This document shows positions 1 through 10,283 of a DNA stretch of 64,000 nt, piece by piece (position 1 is the stretch's first letter; each line of letters begins with the position of its first letter). Location of the stretch: positions 372,001-436,000 of the forward strand of contig JANFOG010000010.1 of NCBI GenBank assembly GCA_024336345.1, given 5' to 3'. The translations under genes were made by a program, and so were the position numbers. The stretch comes from Mariannaea sp. PMI_226. Lineage: Eukaryota; Ascomycota; Sordariomycetes; Hypocreales; Nectriaceae. The notes below the pieces were generated by a model. It saw only the letters and a program-made list of their open reading frames with translations. It ran no database searches and was not told the origin of the DNA.

Positions 1-642
1 CACTCGATCTCAGCATTTTCGGGATTGCGCACGATTTCCAAGCCGTTTGTCTCACCACCGTTCCTTGTTCTAGAGACCGCGCCTCTGACTCGGTGGATAA
101 GGCCTCGGAGCGGCTCCAATGCCTCAGTCGCCATCGGCAGGTCTATCGTCTTGTTATTTCTGTCGGCGCAAAAATGGGTTCATCCTGTGGTTGAGGAAAA
201 ACACAAAGCTGACGTTGGCAGAGATGAAAGATAAATGGTTAGGTGGATGTCTAGCATTGCATGCGGCAACAAAGAAGCACCTGCATGCATGCGGACATGA
301 TGGCGTGTGATCCCGGAGCCATAAGATCAGCTACAGCGAACAACCCGGTCCCTAGCTCGGAGTAGTGGATGATTCATAGGTAGTACGTGGCGTTCGGCGA
401 CGCTGTAATAGGCACGCGGCACGGGGGCTTAGCGCTTTCAGTGGGCTTTGTTGGTCTTCTTCCAGGGGGTGGAAGATACAGCAATACAAAGGCTTTGCTG
501 CCTCAGGCGAAATATCGTGGATAGTTGGCCCTCTGTGTTGTGTTAGTACCTTTCGTCAAACTTCTTTCGAGAAATTTGTGCTGGGGATCGCTCGTGGACA
601 TTGAAGAACAGAACAAAATCGTCTTGATTGAGTAATTAATTA
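1..642. other. No gene seen (left edge)
   Basis: Only short overlapping open frames without recognisable motifs or plausible splice structure. No tRNA boxes or repeats stand out. Confidence 0.5.
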
Positions 643-1200
643 TTATTGTGTTTTTGGAAGAAGAAAAAAAAAGGAAAACAAAAAACTGATATCAACCGCT
701 CTCTGGTCGCCCCCCCCCCCCGAACTATTCTCGGGCTTGCTCTCTTTGGTCGACCCCCCCGAGGCCGCCTTCTTCTTCTTCCCACGCCGGGTCTTCTTGA
801 CCCGGCTGGTCGTTCCCTCCTGGAAGCTTTCAGTGGTATTTCCCAATATACTTGTGATAACGGATTACGAATTGTATATTTACTTACAGGGCCAGTGATG
901 CAAACGGTGACCCCGCCACCATGTTGATATGGTTTATTATGGCGGCTGCAAAATAATATTAGCTGAAAATTCGTAGCAAGAATCAGAGACTCCGAAAAAC
1001 TTACAGGCCGCAGGCTTGTGCCAGCACTGCTCTGGTCGGTGCCCCCATTTTCCACAGTAGGCACGTTTGGGGCGGTATCTGGGATATCCGGTACCAAATG
1101 TGCCCACTGTGGGAAATGGGGGTTCCTTTTTCTCATTGGTAGGCCCCCAGGCACGTTGCGATCTGGGGGGCCTTCCGTGTTCCCTAGAACGGGACGCCAT
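643..1200 (-). pseudogene. Zinc-knuckle (gag-like) gene fragment with two candidate introns
   Basis: The minus strand carries a coding stretch from an ATG at 1200 that includes AYCGKWGHRPEQCWHKP. This matches the second half of a CCHC zinc knuckle as found in copia-type Gag proteins (C-x4-H-x4-C followed by W-x-K), but the first Cys of the pair is replaced (KRAYC instead of KCxxC). Two good introns follow on the same strand: GTAAGT at about 1004 to TTTTGCAG at about 952, and GTAAGT at about 892 to CTGAAAG at about 834. They would join the knuckle to a basic tail with RVKKTRRGKKKK and then a poly-Gly run, ending at 643. The true 5' end is not visible and the knuckle is incomplete. A decayed or domesticated retroelement gag is my inference; a small real gene is the alternative. 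Confidence 0.35.
1042..1122. repeat. Inverted repeat, 29-bp arms, in zinc-knuckle DNA
   Basis: The left arm 1042-1070 and the reverse complement of the right arm 1094-1122 agree at 26 of 29 positions; the three differences are all transitions. Read outward from the centre, each arm encodes PK/TK-x-A-x-CGKWG, so a zinc-knuckle coding segment has been duplicated head to head. The 23-bp centre is itself partly self-complementary (GGTATC/GATATCC). Confidence 0.75.
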
Positions 1201-1234
1201 AGAGGGTGAGAGTCCCGTCTGGTCAGACACCAAT

Positions 1235-1773
1235 CCTTTGTAAAGCTCCTTCGATGAGTCGAGTAGTTTGGGGATGCTGCTCTAAGTGAGAGGTAGAGAG
1301 TCTGCGACATTGTTCCGTTAGTACAGCTGAGCTGAACTGCAATTTAGGAGGGCTACAAACGGTAGTTTCCATGAGCTAAAGCAATATTAGTAAACAGTAT
1401 AGAATAATCTAGGAGTGCGAGCAGAGAGACATACCCTTTCGCGGTTCGAGTGTGACTAGAGAAGGAAGAAGATGAGAAGAGGAAGAAGAGAAGAGGAAGA
1501 AAGTAAGAGAAGAGAGAAGAGTGAGAAAAGAAGGAGGAACTCTTACAATTTAACTACCAGAGCAATCACTCCAATGATGCTCCTTCCACCTGGGGAAAAG
1601 TTACTGATTGTGATGTCAACCATTTTTACCTTGGTTTAATTGGCTCCGAGTTCCATTGAGGTCCAAAACCCAAGGTTGGGAAGGTGCTATGGACAATTCT
1701 GGTCAGCCTAGGACACCCATTGTTTAGGTAGTTTTGAAGAAGAATATGAAAGGTTTTGCCTTGCAATAGGAAC
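1235..1773. repeat. Gene-free stretch with purine tract 1456-1541
   Basis: About 85 bases of almost pure A/G on the + strand, built from GAAGA and GAGAAG units with few interruptions. No gene is seen. Such polypurine tracts can form triplex DNA, but no function is shown. Confidence 0.6.
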
Positions 1774-2991
1774 TTATAAGAAAGACTGATAATTATATGG
1801 CATTATCCAACATTTATATCTCTCAATTGTCACTATCCACAGTGGCTTAGGAAGGTCATTTAGCTCTGGCAGGTGACACCCCATTTCGTATTGAACTGGG
1901 AGATCGTTCTCTTCCGTGAAGGAGAAGTGGCCATCGCTTATATGCACTTGGCGAGCGCCTAGGCATTGCCTATGTGTCAATGGCATAAGCTCGCCTTCAT
2001 CATCTTGCCATTCCAAGAATGGACTTGCTGGAGATTGGGCGGTGAAGTCAGACTTTGCACCTCCACGTGGTATCGCCTGGTAATGCTCTTTAAACCGGGT
2101 AGCCAACGCAGAAATACGCAACTCGTGTATATGGCAATCAAGCAATGAACAACTTTCGAGGTGCTAATTTTGGGAGGTTACGGTTGGTAGTCGAGAAATG
2201 TGCCATGTAGTTGACGTAGCAGTTTGTGAAAAATTGGTGTGGCTGTAATTGTTAGACAAATGGAGACCTCTCGCAATACTGTATGTACACTTTATGTCAA
2301 GGGGAAATGATAATAATATATAGAGAGATAGAAGGGAATCGCCAGGCAACCTTTGATCCTTTTATGGATACACCATTCAAGGATTGAATGGCAAGCTAGG
2401 TAACAGTTGAGAAAACGACGCCTATGCGAACTAGAATAAGATTCTAAAACGTCAAGTAAGCCTCCCTTGCTAATGAAACCCTGGTTGAACAAGACGAGAT
2501 AGCCTTGGTGGTATAGACTTTATGGAGGGCTGAGACGATATGGTGGTGAAGACTCTATATAAACGCAATGTGAATTGCAACAAAATTCGCTCTGTCTTGT
2601 TACTATCAATTATTGCTGCACCTCGAAAGCGAATACGGCATTTACAATGACGACAAAGAGATGGCCAATACATAAAAGTCCCAATCATGGAAGATAGAGC
2701 GATGATGACCATTTGGAACGCCGTATGAATTTGATCTTTTGGTAAAGATACTCTACTTCTCACTTACACGGCGGCATTCTTCTTGCATCCGAGTTTTTCG
2801 AGCGACAACATACTGGAGCTGGAAACTAACTTCCAGCGCCGTTTTTCAATTGACATATCCATAGTCTTTGCCCCGACCAGGATTGTATGTGGGGTTCCTT
2901 GGAGAGGTGCTATTGGGCAACCCGGTTGATGGACCGGGGATGAATAATTGAATACACCACCCACCCATACCAATAATACCTTGCCTACCAT
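1774..2991 (-). pseudogene. Possible degenerate or multi-exon unknown gene
   Basis: Three minus-strand open stretches with protein-like composition follow one another in different frames. 2991-2764 begins with a true ATG and ends near a GTAAGT donor at 2767. 2763-2470 contains a hydrophobic segment followed by a Cys/Arg-rich CRHCKCRIRFR motif. About 2162-1774 follows a candidate acceptor (AAAATTAG) and reads ESCSLLDCHIHELR. I could not connect them with phase-consistent introns and recognise no family. It may be a decayed gene, a gene with poorly predicted introns, or chance. Confidence 0.22.
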
Positions 2992-3112
2992 ATGGAATCA
3001 TCATATGACTATTCTATTATCTTTCACCTAAAGAAGGTTCCAGTAAAAAAAAACAAAGACAAAAAAACAGACATTCCTCGTATCACCACCCATTCAAGGT
3101 GGCGACGGCAGG

Positions 3113-3116
3113 AAAA
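3113..3116 (-). terminator. Pol III terminator of tRNA-Ala
   Basis: A TTTT run on the minus strand 14 nt beyond the discriminator base of the tRNA-Ala, as expected for RNA polymerase III release. Confidence 0.6.
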
Positions 3117-3130
3117 TGAACGCTCTAAGT

Positions 3131-3219
3131 TGGAGATTGAGGGAATTGAACCCCCGACCTTCTGTAATTATCATTTGAGACAATGCAAAACAGATGTCAT
3201 ACCACTAGACCAAATCCCC
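3131..3219 (-). tRNA. tRNA-Ala(UGC): tRNA-Ala(UGC) with 17-nt intron
   Basis: The minus strand folds as a full cloverleaf. The acceptor stem GGGGATT pairs with AATCTCC and the discriminator is A. The D-arm is GTC/GAC. The anticodon stem is TCTGT/ACAGA with loop TTTGCAT after removal of a 17-nt intron following A37. The T-arm is GGGGG/CCCTC with loop TTCAATT. The anticodon is TGC. The third acceptor pair is G3-U70, the universal alanine identity element, which confirms the assignment independently of the anticodon. The A box TGGTCTAGTGG and B box GGTTCAATTCC are intact. A TTTT terminator follows 14 nt downstream. Confidence 0.9.
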
Positions 3220-3442
3220 TTTGATGTGCTGGATTGAATGCTATCATGAGATATATAATATCGCGTCTGTTCGTCGACTCGCGATCAGCGATGGTTTCTG
3301 GATGAGGTTATCAACCAGCGATAATTGTACGTACCTCCTGCTCTTGGAGGCAGGCTCTGTTGCGCCTTCCTCCTTCGCACACATTGCAGCTCCCGTCTGC
3401 CAAGAGCACTCTATATATAGGTAGGCAAGGGGCCGGCCCGAA

Positions 3443-3534
3443 TCCGCCATGGTTCAACTTGGCTATTTTTGTTTTGCGGTGTCTCGATGACATGGAAACG
3501 TTTACGGTTGGGGGTTCAATTCCCTTAGTCTCCA
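3443..3534 (+). pseudogene. Decayed inverted copy of the tRNA-Ala gene
   Basis: On the opposite strand to the intact tRNA-Ala, about 220 bp away, this stretch keeps the B box GGTTCAATTCC, the 3' end AGTCTCCA, a recognisable A box (TGGTTCAACTTGG), the GTTTTGC anticodon-loop region and an intron-like TGTCTC segment. The 5' acceptor strand does not pair with the 3' one, the D-stem is broken and the anticodon stem is lost. It reads as a duplicated and mutated tRNA-Ala, including its intron. Transcription by Pol III remains possible because both boxes persist, and a T-run follows near 3573. Confidence 0.6.
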
Positions 3535-4126
3535 ACGGCAACACAGTTCTTCTTCTCGTGCTCAGCTGAGAGTCTTTTTTTCTAGGTTTTCATTTTCTGT
3601 GCGTTCTTTGTTCTGGAAACTTATGTTTAAACTTTGTACTCAGGAGACGTGAGCGATACAAGTGAAGGATCTGTTCGTCTGATCAGGAGCTGACGCCTCA
3701 TCTGGCCATTACATAAGGCGGTCGGGTCGAGACTTGGTAATCTATTTTAGAGGTCTCAAAGGAATTTTGTTTTCTCTCATTAGTAGAAATTTGTTTTGGA
3801 GTAGACTAGGTACTCTTCCCTCACAAGCGTTATGCCTCAAGTCACCATCCACGCAATGTCCATGGAGTGTTTTTGTGTCCAGCATATCCAGACTATGTAC
3901 TGTAGTCCATTTTCCAAGTCGCAAAATAAGACCTCTAACAAAGTCTTTCTCTATATATAATTTGTACAAGTCGCTAATAAGAGCGATATATAAAACATCC
4001 CATATCATTCAAGACTTATTTTGTGTTCATTCATCATCATCCAAAGCCCACCCATCGCTCATTACCAACTCAAGAAGGAATCCTGAAAACTCCAAAGAAA
4101 CTCCCATGCTCACAACTTCGTCCCTA
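3535..4126. other. No gene seen
   Basis: Spacer between the tRNA-like copy and the 3' end of the minus-strand single-exon gene. Its right part is presumably that gene's 3' UTR. No motif recognised. Confidence 0.5.
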
Positions 4127-5020
4127 TCATCCAACCACTTCCAAATCAAAACCGAGATCCTCCACAATCGCCTCCCACTGGCTCTCTTCCGACTTCCTTT
4201 CCGGTGGCTCCTCCGTCTTTGGCGTCGTTGGTCCCATAAACGGTTCCGCATTCCCCTCTACTGGCCTCTCCACCATCTGCGGCCAGTAGTCAAACCCATC
4301 TCTAACGGCGAACCCGTGCTTCTGACCTAGAAACACCCGGCCCAGCTTGGCTCGCTTGCCGTCCACCTTCTCCAGCCGCACGAGCCGATATCCTAGAAAT
4401 ACAATCGTCTCCTCCTCGTACGTCACCGACCGGCCGGATTCGCGCACGACGCCGACGTGACCACCCGCGCCCACGCGGAGACCGGTGTTGGGATCTACGG
4501 GAATCTTGGCTGAGGCTCCTCCGCCATGTGATTTTCCCGTTTCGTTGCTGCTCTCCAGATTGACCAGTGTGACGATGTCGGTAATGAAGTATCCCACATC
4601 ATGATTGTCTCTCAACAGCTCAAATAGCTCCTCAAAGTACTGCTTGTTCTTCAACAACTCCTTGAACTTCTCCCCTGGTGAGTCCATGTGCCAGAGTCGG
4701 GCGACAGTGGCCACATTCTGGCTGTTCTCCTGCTTGGCGCGCTCAACAAAGCCCTCGAGAATCTCATTGACAGAGGCTGAGACTCTTGCATCCTTGATTC
4801 GACGTTGCCAGAACTTGACGTTGCGAACCTGGACTGGCGTGGGATCCAAGTCGCTGACTAGCTCGCGAGGAAGCTTGTTGTGCCGGTAGGGAATGCGCTT
4901 CTCGGTTGGGAGTTCGGGATATTTGACGACGCTGCCAATTAACTTGTCACGGTACTCGCCAGCGTGGAGACGCGGTTGGATGAGCCAGAGCGGCTTTATG
5001 TCGTGGGAATGATGAGCCAT
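4127..5020 (-). CDS. Gasdermin-like candidate (RCD-1/HET-Q1 type), 297 aa
   Basis: Single-exon protein from a clear ATG. Residues 9-33 (KPLWLIQPRL, then GSVVKYP) are followed by a charged middle region. Residues 110-155 contain a helix-like EKFKELLKNKQYFEELFELL and then the strand YFITDIVTLVN. A glycine-rich segment follows at 163-195, then ETIVFLGYRLVRLEK at 204-218, and a hydrophilic, acidic tail of about 60 residues ends the protein. The order x-Y-x-[IV]-T-x strand, flexible Gly-rich insertion, hydrophobic strand ending GYRL, and a short removable tail is that of gasdermin N-terminal pore domains. Known fungal members (RCD-1, HET-Q1) have a similar length of about 250-300 residues. There, the family forms membrane pores in regulated cell death. 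This assignment rests on pattern memory, not a search. No adjacent protease gene is present. Alternative: an unrelated conserved fungal protein. Confidence 0.45.
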   Translation of the reverse strand: MAHHSHDIKPLWLIQPRLHAGEYRDKLIGSVVKYPELPTEKRIPYRHNKLPRELVSDLDPTPVQVRNVKFWQRRIKDARVSASVNEILEGFVERAKQENSQNVATVARLWHMDSPGEKFKELLKNKQYFEELFELLRDNHDVGYFITDIVTLVNLESSNETGKSHGGGASAKIPVDPNTGLRVGAGGHVGVVRESGRSVTYEEETIVFLGYRLVRLEKVDGKRAKLGRVFLGQKHGFAVRDGFDYWPQMVERPVEGNAEPFMGPTTPKTEEPPERKSEESQWEAIVEDLGFDLEVVG

Positions 5021-6559
5021 GAATTGGTTGCGGGCTGATACAACCGGCTGAGCTGTCGTTTGGAGGTACTGGTAGTCTCAAATGTGTTGCTTTGCTGGAT
5101 AAGTCTCCTTTTGAACTGTGTAAAGGCTTTTTTTTTGGTGTTAGGTGACTGAGATATGAATTGACCGTCGATCTCAAAGTGAGAAGAAGTCCTGGGCGCC
5201 TCTTTATTTATTTGCCCCTCAGGACAAGGCCTCCACGACCAAGGATTGAATGGGCTGCGGTTGGGTGAACTGCCGGACAGGGGTTCATCTGCGCCTCCCA
5301 CAGTGGCGGTGCAAATGCCTTTCCTGACAGATTCCACACAGCGGTTTACTCAACGAGGAACCGAGTGACTCTCGTATACATTTTTCGTTTGTCAAGCCCA
5401 TTCGTTTGCCATCGTAACGTCACTACCAGCCTCCCCAGCTTGTGGCGCTGTTCGTCCACGCGAGCATCCTGACCTGGCTACCTCTCAGGTGACCAACGCA
5501 CCCCAACCTCAGTGGGAAATTTTGGCCGTGCGCGGGCATCCAATTGTTTTAGTATAACAAAGGCTTTCATTGCCCCTTGTTTTTTTTCTAGTTCACGCCC
5601 TAATCTGTTGCTTTTCAGTTGATAATGTTGACATCTTGAAATGAAAGTATGGGCCGAGGCTTCTACATAGTAGCAAGACAAATAAACGCCACGAGGCCAC
5701 GAGGCAACAGAAAAACGGCTGAGCTCAACACAAGAGTGCATCCGTCCTCCACGAAAAAGCGCTCGACGTAGGTACACCTAGAATATAACTTGTGCAGGGC
5801 ATCGTAAAATATGCAGATCGCAACACATAACAATCATATTCTAGGAAAACCATTCGCTTAGCCGCACCTTCTTGAATAGAATCGACCAAATTTTTTATTC
5901 ATTTTATTTTATTTTTTTTGCTTTAGTTCTGCAGTTTAAATTTTTGGAATGGGAGGCCTTAAACGCAGCTATTCTTTCATATAATCATCCAACAATTTAA
6001 CAGCTTGATGTATCCTCAATTCACAGAAAACATCATCATAAAACAAAAGTCATAGGAATAGCGCTGGTCTCAGGAAACACACATCACAATCCCAACAAAG
6101 GACAAAGGAGCTTACTTGACGTTGGTAGCTTCCGTTACCATAATGAAGTTAGAAAACAGAAAAGCGCCGTTATATCCATCCTCCCCTCCCATAACCATGA
6201 CAAACTGCCAATAGTCATATTTTCCCTCCAGTTATCGTATCATACAAAAAAGGGGGCCGATGCCACTTCGCCCGGAACACATACAATGATGTCCACAAAC
6301 CGCGCCGATTCTATGGTAATGCTTCGACCCATTCGCCTTCCCTGACCTGGGACATGAAATACAAGAAGAAGGAGACGCAACCCAAAAAAAAAATGGTAAA
6401 AATAAACAGGACATCATCCCTGTGCGAGAAAACGTCCCGATGAGAGCCGGGTTGCCTCCTAGCTGTCATAACTTTCCAGAGAAGAGCAAAATGCTAAGAA
6501 TAGTCGAGTTGCTGGGCAAAAAGATATCGACAGGCCAAAGAAAACAGAACCCGAGCAGT
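5021..6559. other. Gene-free stretch with A/T runs
   Basis: Contains the presumed promoter of the gasdermin-like gene (right of 5020) and the 3' UTR of the phosphatase gene. T-rich homopolymer runs lie at about 5890-5935. No coding stretch with plausible composition. Confidence 0.5.
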
Positions 6560-8505
6560 TTATGCTGAGCCGGGGGGGGCAACTTTGCCCGGGGGGCTAT
6601 CAGCTCCCGGTGGCTTATCAACTCCCGGTGGCTTCTCGAGGTTTTGTTCTTGATTATTTGGTATGGGTAGTGGCTCAGGTTTGCCACCGTCAATAATGAT
6701 TTGCTCATCGACTCGAGAAGCAGTGTTGCCATATTCAAGACGTTTCCAGGTCTTGATACGGGCCAAGTTCATATCTACTTCGAAGACTCGCAATCGTCGA
6801 ATAAAGTCGCCATATCCTGCATAGCCACCAAACCCAGCGCCGCCGGCATAGCACATCCACATTGCTGGTGTAGGATTTTGGTCATTCTGCATGCTTAGAG
6901 AGCAGTAATCGTTGCAATGGTCACTGAAAATTTTTACATTAGACATCATCCAATGGGCTAGACAAAGTTGCAAAAGAGAGAGAGAGAGAGAGAATGAGGA
7001 GAACTTACTGGCCGGCACTGACCATAACGATACCCTGTTCTACGAGAGCATCATGGAAGCCAGAGTTGAACACTGGAGCCGTCACACCCTCTAACCAGTT
7101 CCCAAGGCGCGGAAAGGTATAGTTGGCATACTCCGTCATAGGGATGTGAATAAAGGAAATATCCATGTGATGGTGGGTGTAGCGTTCGTGGTTGGCTTTC
7201 AAGCTAGTAGCCGTCTTCTTGAACCATTCGATTTGGTTTGGTTTCACCCAGTCGTATCCTGGGTACTTTCGTTCATTTGACGAGTAGGCGTGGGTGTCGA
7301 AAAAGTAAATGGTTAATGCTGAATGGTCTGACTTCCCCCGAGCGAGGATCTCGACGTAATAATTGCCCACACCGTCGACATCTACAGGTCCAGCAGCAGA
7401 CATGGAGTATGGGAGAGACTCCATAAGAGCCATCTGAGCTTCACGAGACATTGTCTTCTCGTCATCATGGTTCCCAAAGATGGCGGCGTATGGAAGTTTG
7501 CGCTCAATGAGGAGGTGTGCCCACTTGAAAATGGCCTTGGAAAGGTTTTAGCGAGAGTGGCTGAGATTGGGAGTAAGGTAATAGAACTTACGGTTGATGC
7601 ATCAGGTGCCGTATCTCCGTTGACTTGGTCGCCACTGAGAACGACAAAGTCTGGTTTTTCGTCGTCGAGGACTCTAGTGACGAAATCCAAGGTTCTCGGA
7701 TCCGCCTCACACTTTTGACCGTTGTATGTGTCCGGGACGGCTTCACGGCATTTTCCAACGCCAGTACTCAAATGCAAATCGGCGATTTGCAGTATCTTAA
7801 ATCGACCGTTGTCGTTGATTCTTGGCACTGGCTTCTTGCGCTCATGATGGGGGCCTCTGCGGATGGTCAACTGCACGCAGGGCAGTTTGCTTCCCGTCTT
7901 AAGAAGCAAAGGAGTGCCAGTGATAGCCCAGCCATCTCTAGCCTCTACAGCGTCGTCGCCGTAAAGAACATCGATATCGGTAACGGCTGAGCTCGAATCG
8001 CTCGCTTGCTTTTTGGCGGATCGTTTGATCCAAAGGCCGTTGGGACGCTTCTCCCATGGATCATCGGATTCGCCTTTAGGTTGAGGCTGGAGTCGGCCGG
8101 TAGAAATATCCATCACCACTTTGTCACCATCAGCGAGCTCCTCCTCATGCTTACGACTAACAAATATATATGCGCTTGAAATCCACGTCTTGCCAAGGTA
8201 CAGATCTTTGTCTAATCGATGCCATTTCTTGGGATCGAGGTCGCACGAGGAGAAAATGTTGAGGCTAGAACATGTTGCAATGGTAACATCGGTTACCACC
8301 AATCCCGGATGGTGACTGGGCATGTAGCCATGGATGGCATTGGGGAGGACTCGGTAGTTGCGGTCGAGGAGAAAGATAACGAGGAAGGTGAAGGCGGCAG
8401 CGCTCGTAAGCTGGATGATCGCACGAAACTGGTTGGAAAGATAGTTAGCGGGCTGTCCCCAGGACTATAACGCTCGGTAGGCCAGCTCACAATGCGTCGT
8501 GCCAT
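6560..8505 (-). CDS. DCR2: DCR2-type metallophosphatase, membrane-anchored, 580 aa
   Basis: Four exons: 8505-8491, 8428-7592, 7535-7009 and 6923-6560. The introns are 62, 56 and 85 nt and all phases agree. The N-terminus has a short basic start (MARRI) and a hydrophobic anchor at about residues 8-25 (TSAAAFTFLVIFLLD). The catalytic domain shows every calcineurin-like metallophosphoesterase motif in order: ADLH, GDQVNGD, GNHDDE, a His in FIHIP, and GHDHCND. These residues bind the two metal ions that hydrolyse phosphate monoesters. The N-terminal region (HHPGLVVTDV) and the overall layout match the yeast DCR2/SIA1 family, where Dcr2 dephosphorylates targets in cell-cycle start and the unfolded protein response; substrate here is unknown. 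The C-terminus carries four 6-residue PPG repeats. A CT-rich tract lies inside intron 3. Confidence 0.9.
6563..6634 (-). repeat. Four 18-bp units encoding xPPGxx
   Basis: In-frame minisatellite at the very end of the phosphatase gene. The units read KPPGVD, KPPGAD, SPPGKV and APPGSA. The repeat length is a multiple of three, so copy changes would keep the frame. Confidence 0.8.
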
Positions 8506-10283
8506 GGTGAGAAGCCTGGGATGTGGGTGGCGAGGAGCTTGTAAACTGTTAAGGAGGAGAAGGGAGGAGTATGCCAGGGACCTCAGGCGGCGGCAGCGGG
8601 AGCGGCTACAAAGGGGCGTGCAAGTCGGTCATTCGAAGACAGTATTGAGAGTTGGACCATTCGCATCTTCTCAGGGAGCAGCTATCGCATGGCGTTGTAG
8701 GGAGGAAACAAGAAGAGGAGCGGGTGGCTACCGCGGGGAAGAAGTTCGATCACGTCGTGTGCTGCGGCTGGAGAACACTAGCGCCGTCGCGAAGTCAGTT
8801 TTGCCAGGTCGAAGCTTCAGAGTTCGCCAAATACGAAACACGCGAAAATGTTATGTTCACGAACACGGCCCCATTGAAAACCTGAGGGTGTTGAAGAAGC
8901 AACAATGTGAAAAGAGATGAAAGATATGTAGGTTAGAACGTACATGTGTGTTTTTTGCGAGTTCTGCAAGGGGGGAAAGAACTTGTCATTCATTAAGTTA
9001 CTTGGAGCCACGTGCAAGCAAGAGGGAGAGCATTTCAAACTGCTTTCCATTTCAACGGCGGCTTGAGCTTGGCCGCTTGTTCCGCCCTTCAAACGGAGTA
9101 CATACGCTAGTGCCATAATAACCGACGGTATGTAAGTTGATATAATCTGTACATTTTTAGCGGTAGGTGGGCAAGTGGGTTAGGACTTCGGGTATAGTTA
9201 TACTTTATGCAAGGTACCTACCTACCTAAGGTATCTATCTACACAGTAGTTATTTGGCGAGGCTTCGTGGATGGGGCGGGAGCTGGCAGGATTTTATCAG
9301 TATTCAATTTAGCTGATTCTGGGGAATAGCGCGTTAATTGGATTAACTAATATGATGGACAGCCTTTGACATATCTCACTCTCAGTACAGGCACCTACCT
9401 GCCTAGATGGGTAGTGGCCAATAGATGCTTGATGCACTCCGCGCGCCTTACATCATGGTGGGTTTAGGTTTTGCTAACCTATACCGACCTTGTTCAACAC
9501 GAATCAGTCAATCATTCTGGGAGGCCTACTCTGATATCTCATTATTGCGTTATTCTTTGTTTCGTTTATTAGGGGTATAAGTATGTACTTGGTATATTGG
9601 GTGCAATGGACGACAATCATCTCTGATTTCTTTTTTTTTTCATTGGTCATGGTTGGCAATAATTCTCTTAACCCACCATATGGTGAGCATTACTAGTTAC
9701 TCACAATCAAAAACGTCCTCCCTCCATACACGTCCGCATCACAGCAAAAATCTTATGGAATATGTAGCATGGACGAAAAAAGGGAGACAGAATTATCTAC
9801 CATGTTGGCAATAACTCCCAACCCTGAATTATTCACGAGTAGAACTTCCATTTTATCTCCTGAGTGTCTATCTCAAGTATTGACGTGTACCATGATTATA
9901 TAGTAGGCACTGGCAAACAGGCTACCTGAGCTGCGATTATAACATGGCCCGTGCGCATCTCCCTGCGAACAACAACAACACAAAGGTAGCTCAGAAAAAG
10001 TACCTCCTGGGGCTTGGTAGGGATCCGTCACTCGAAACAAAGCAAGTCAGCGCCACGACGACGTCCCACTAAAATTCGCATCCCTTGAGGCGTCATCCTT
10101 CATATCTCCTTCTTTTTCATCCCGCATAGAGCATCCTGCAAACCGAAAGCGCCTCCCGGAGTCTGCCATTTCTCATTTCCTCTCTTCCTCCACCCCCCCT
10201 TTGCCCGCAGCGCGACTTGTCACCTCGCAATCGCCCCTTTCCTCCCCTCTCCTCCAGCAAAACGTCACGAACAATCGCGCGCC
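8506..10283. other. Intergenic region between divergent genes
   Basis: Lies between the 5' ends of the minus-strand phosphatase and the plus-strand SAP gene, so it should hold both promoters. It contains GGTACCTACCTACCTAAGGTA at 9213-9233 and a pyrimidine-rich leader at about 10080-10260 just before the SAP gene start. No gene seen. Confidence 0.55.

Noticed and set aside
636..1310. 224-aa minus-strand open frame
   Set aside because: It reads straight through two strong intron signals and shows only low-complexity Arg/Gly/Phe runs.
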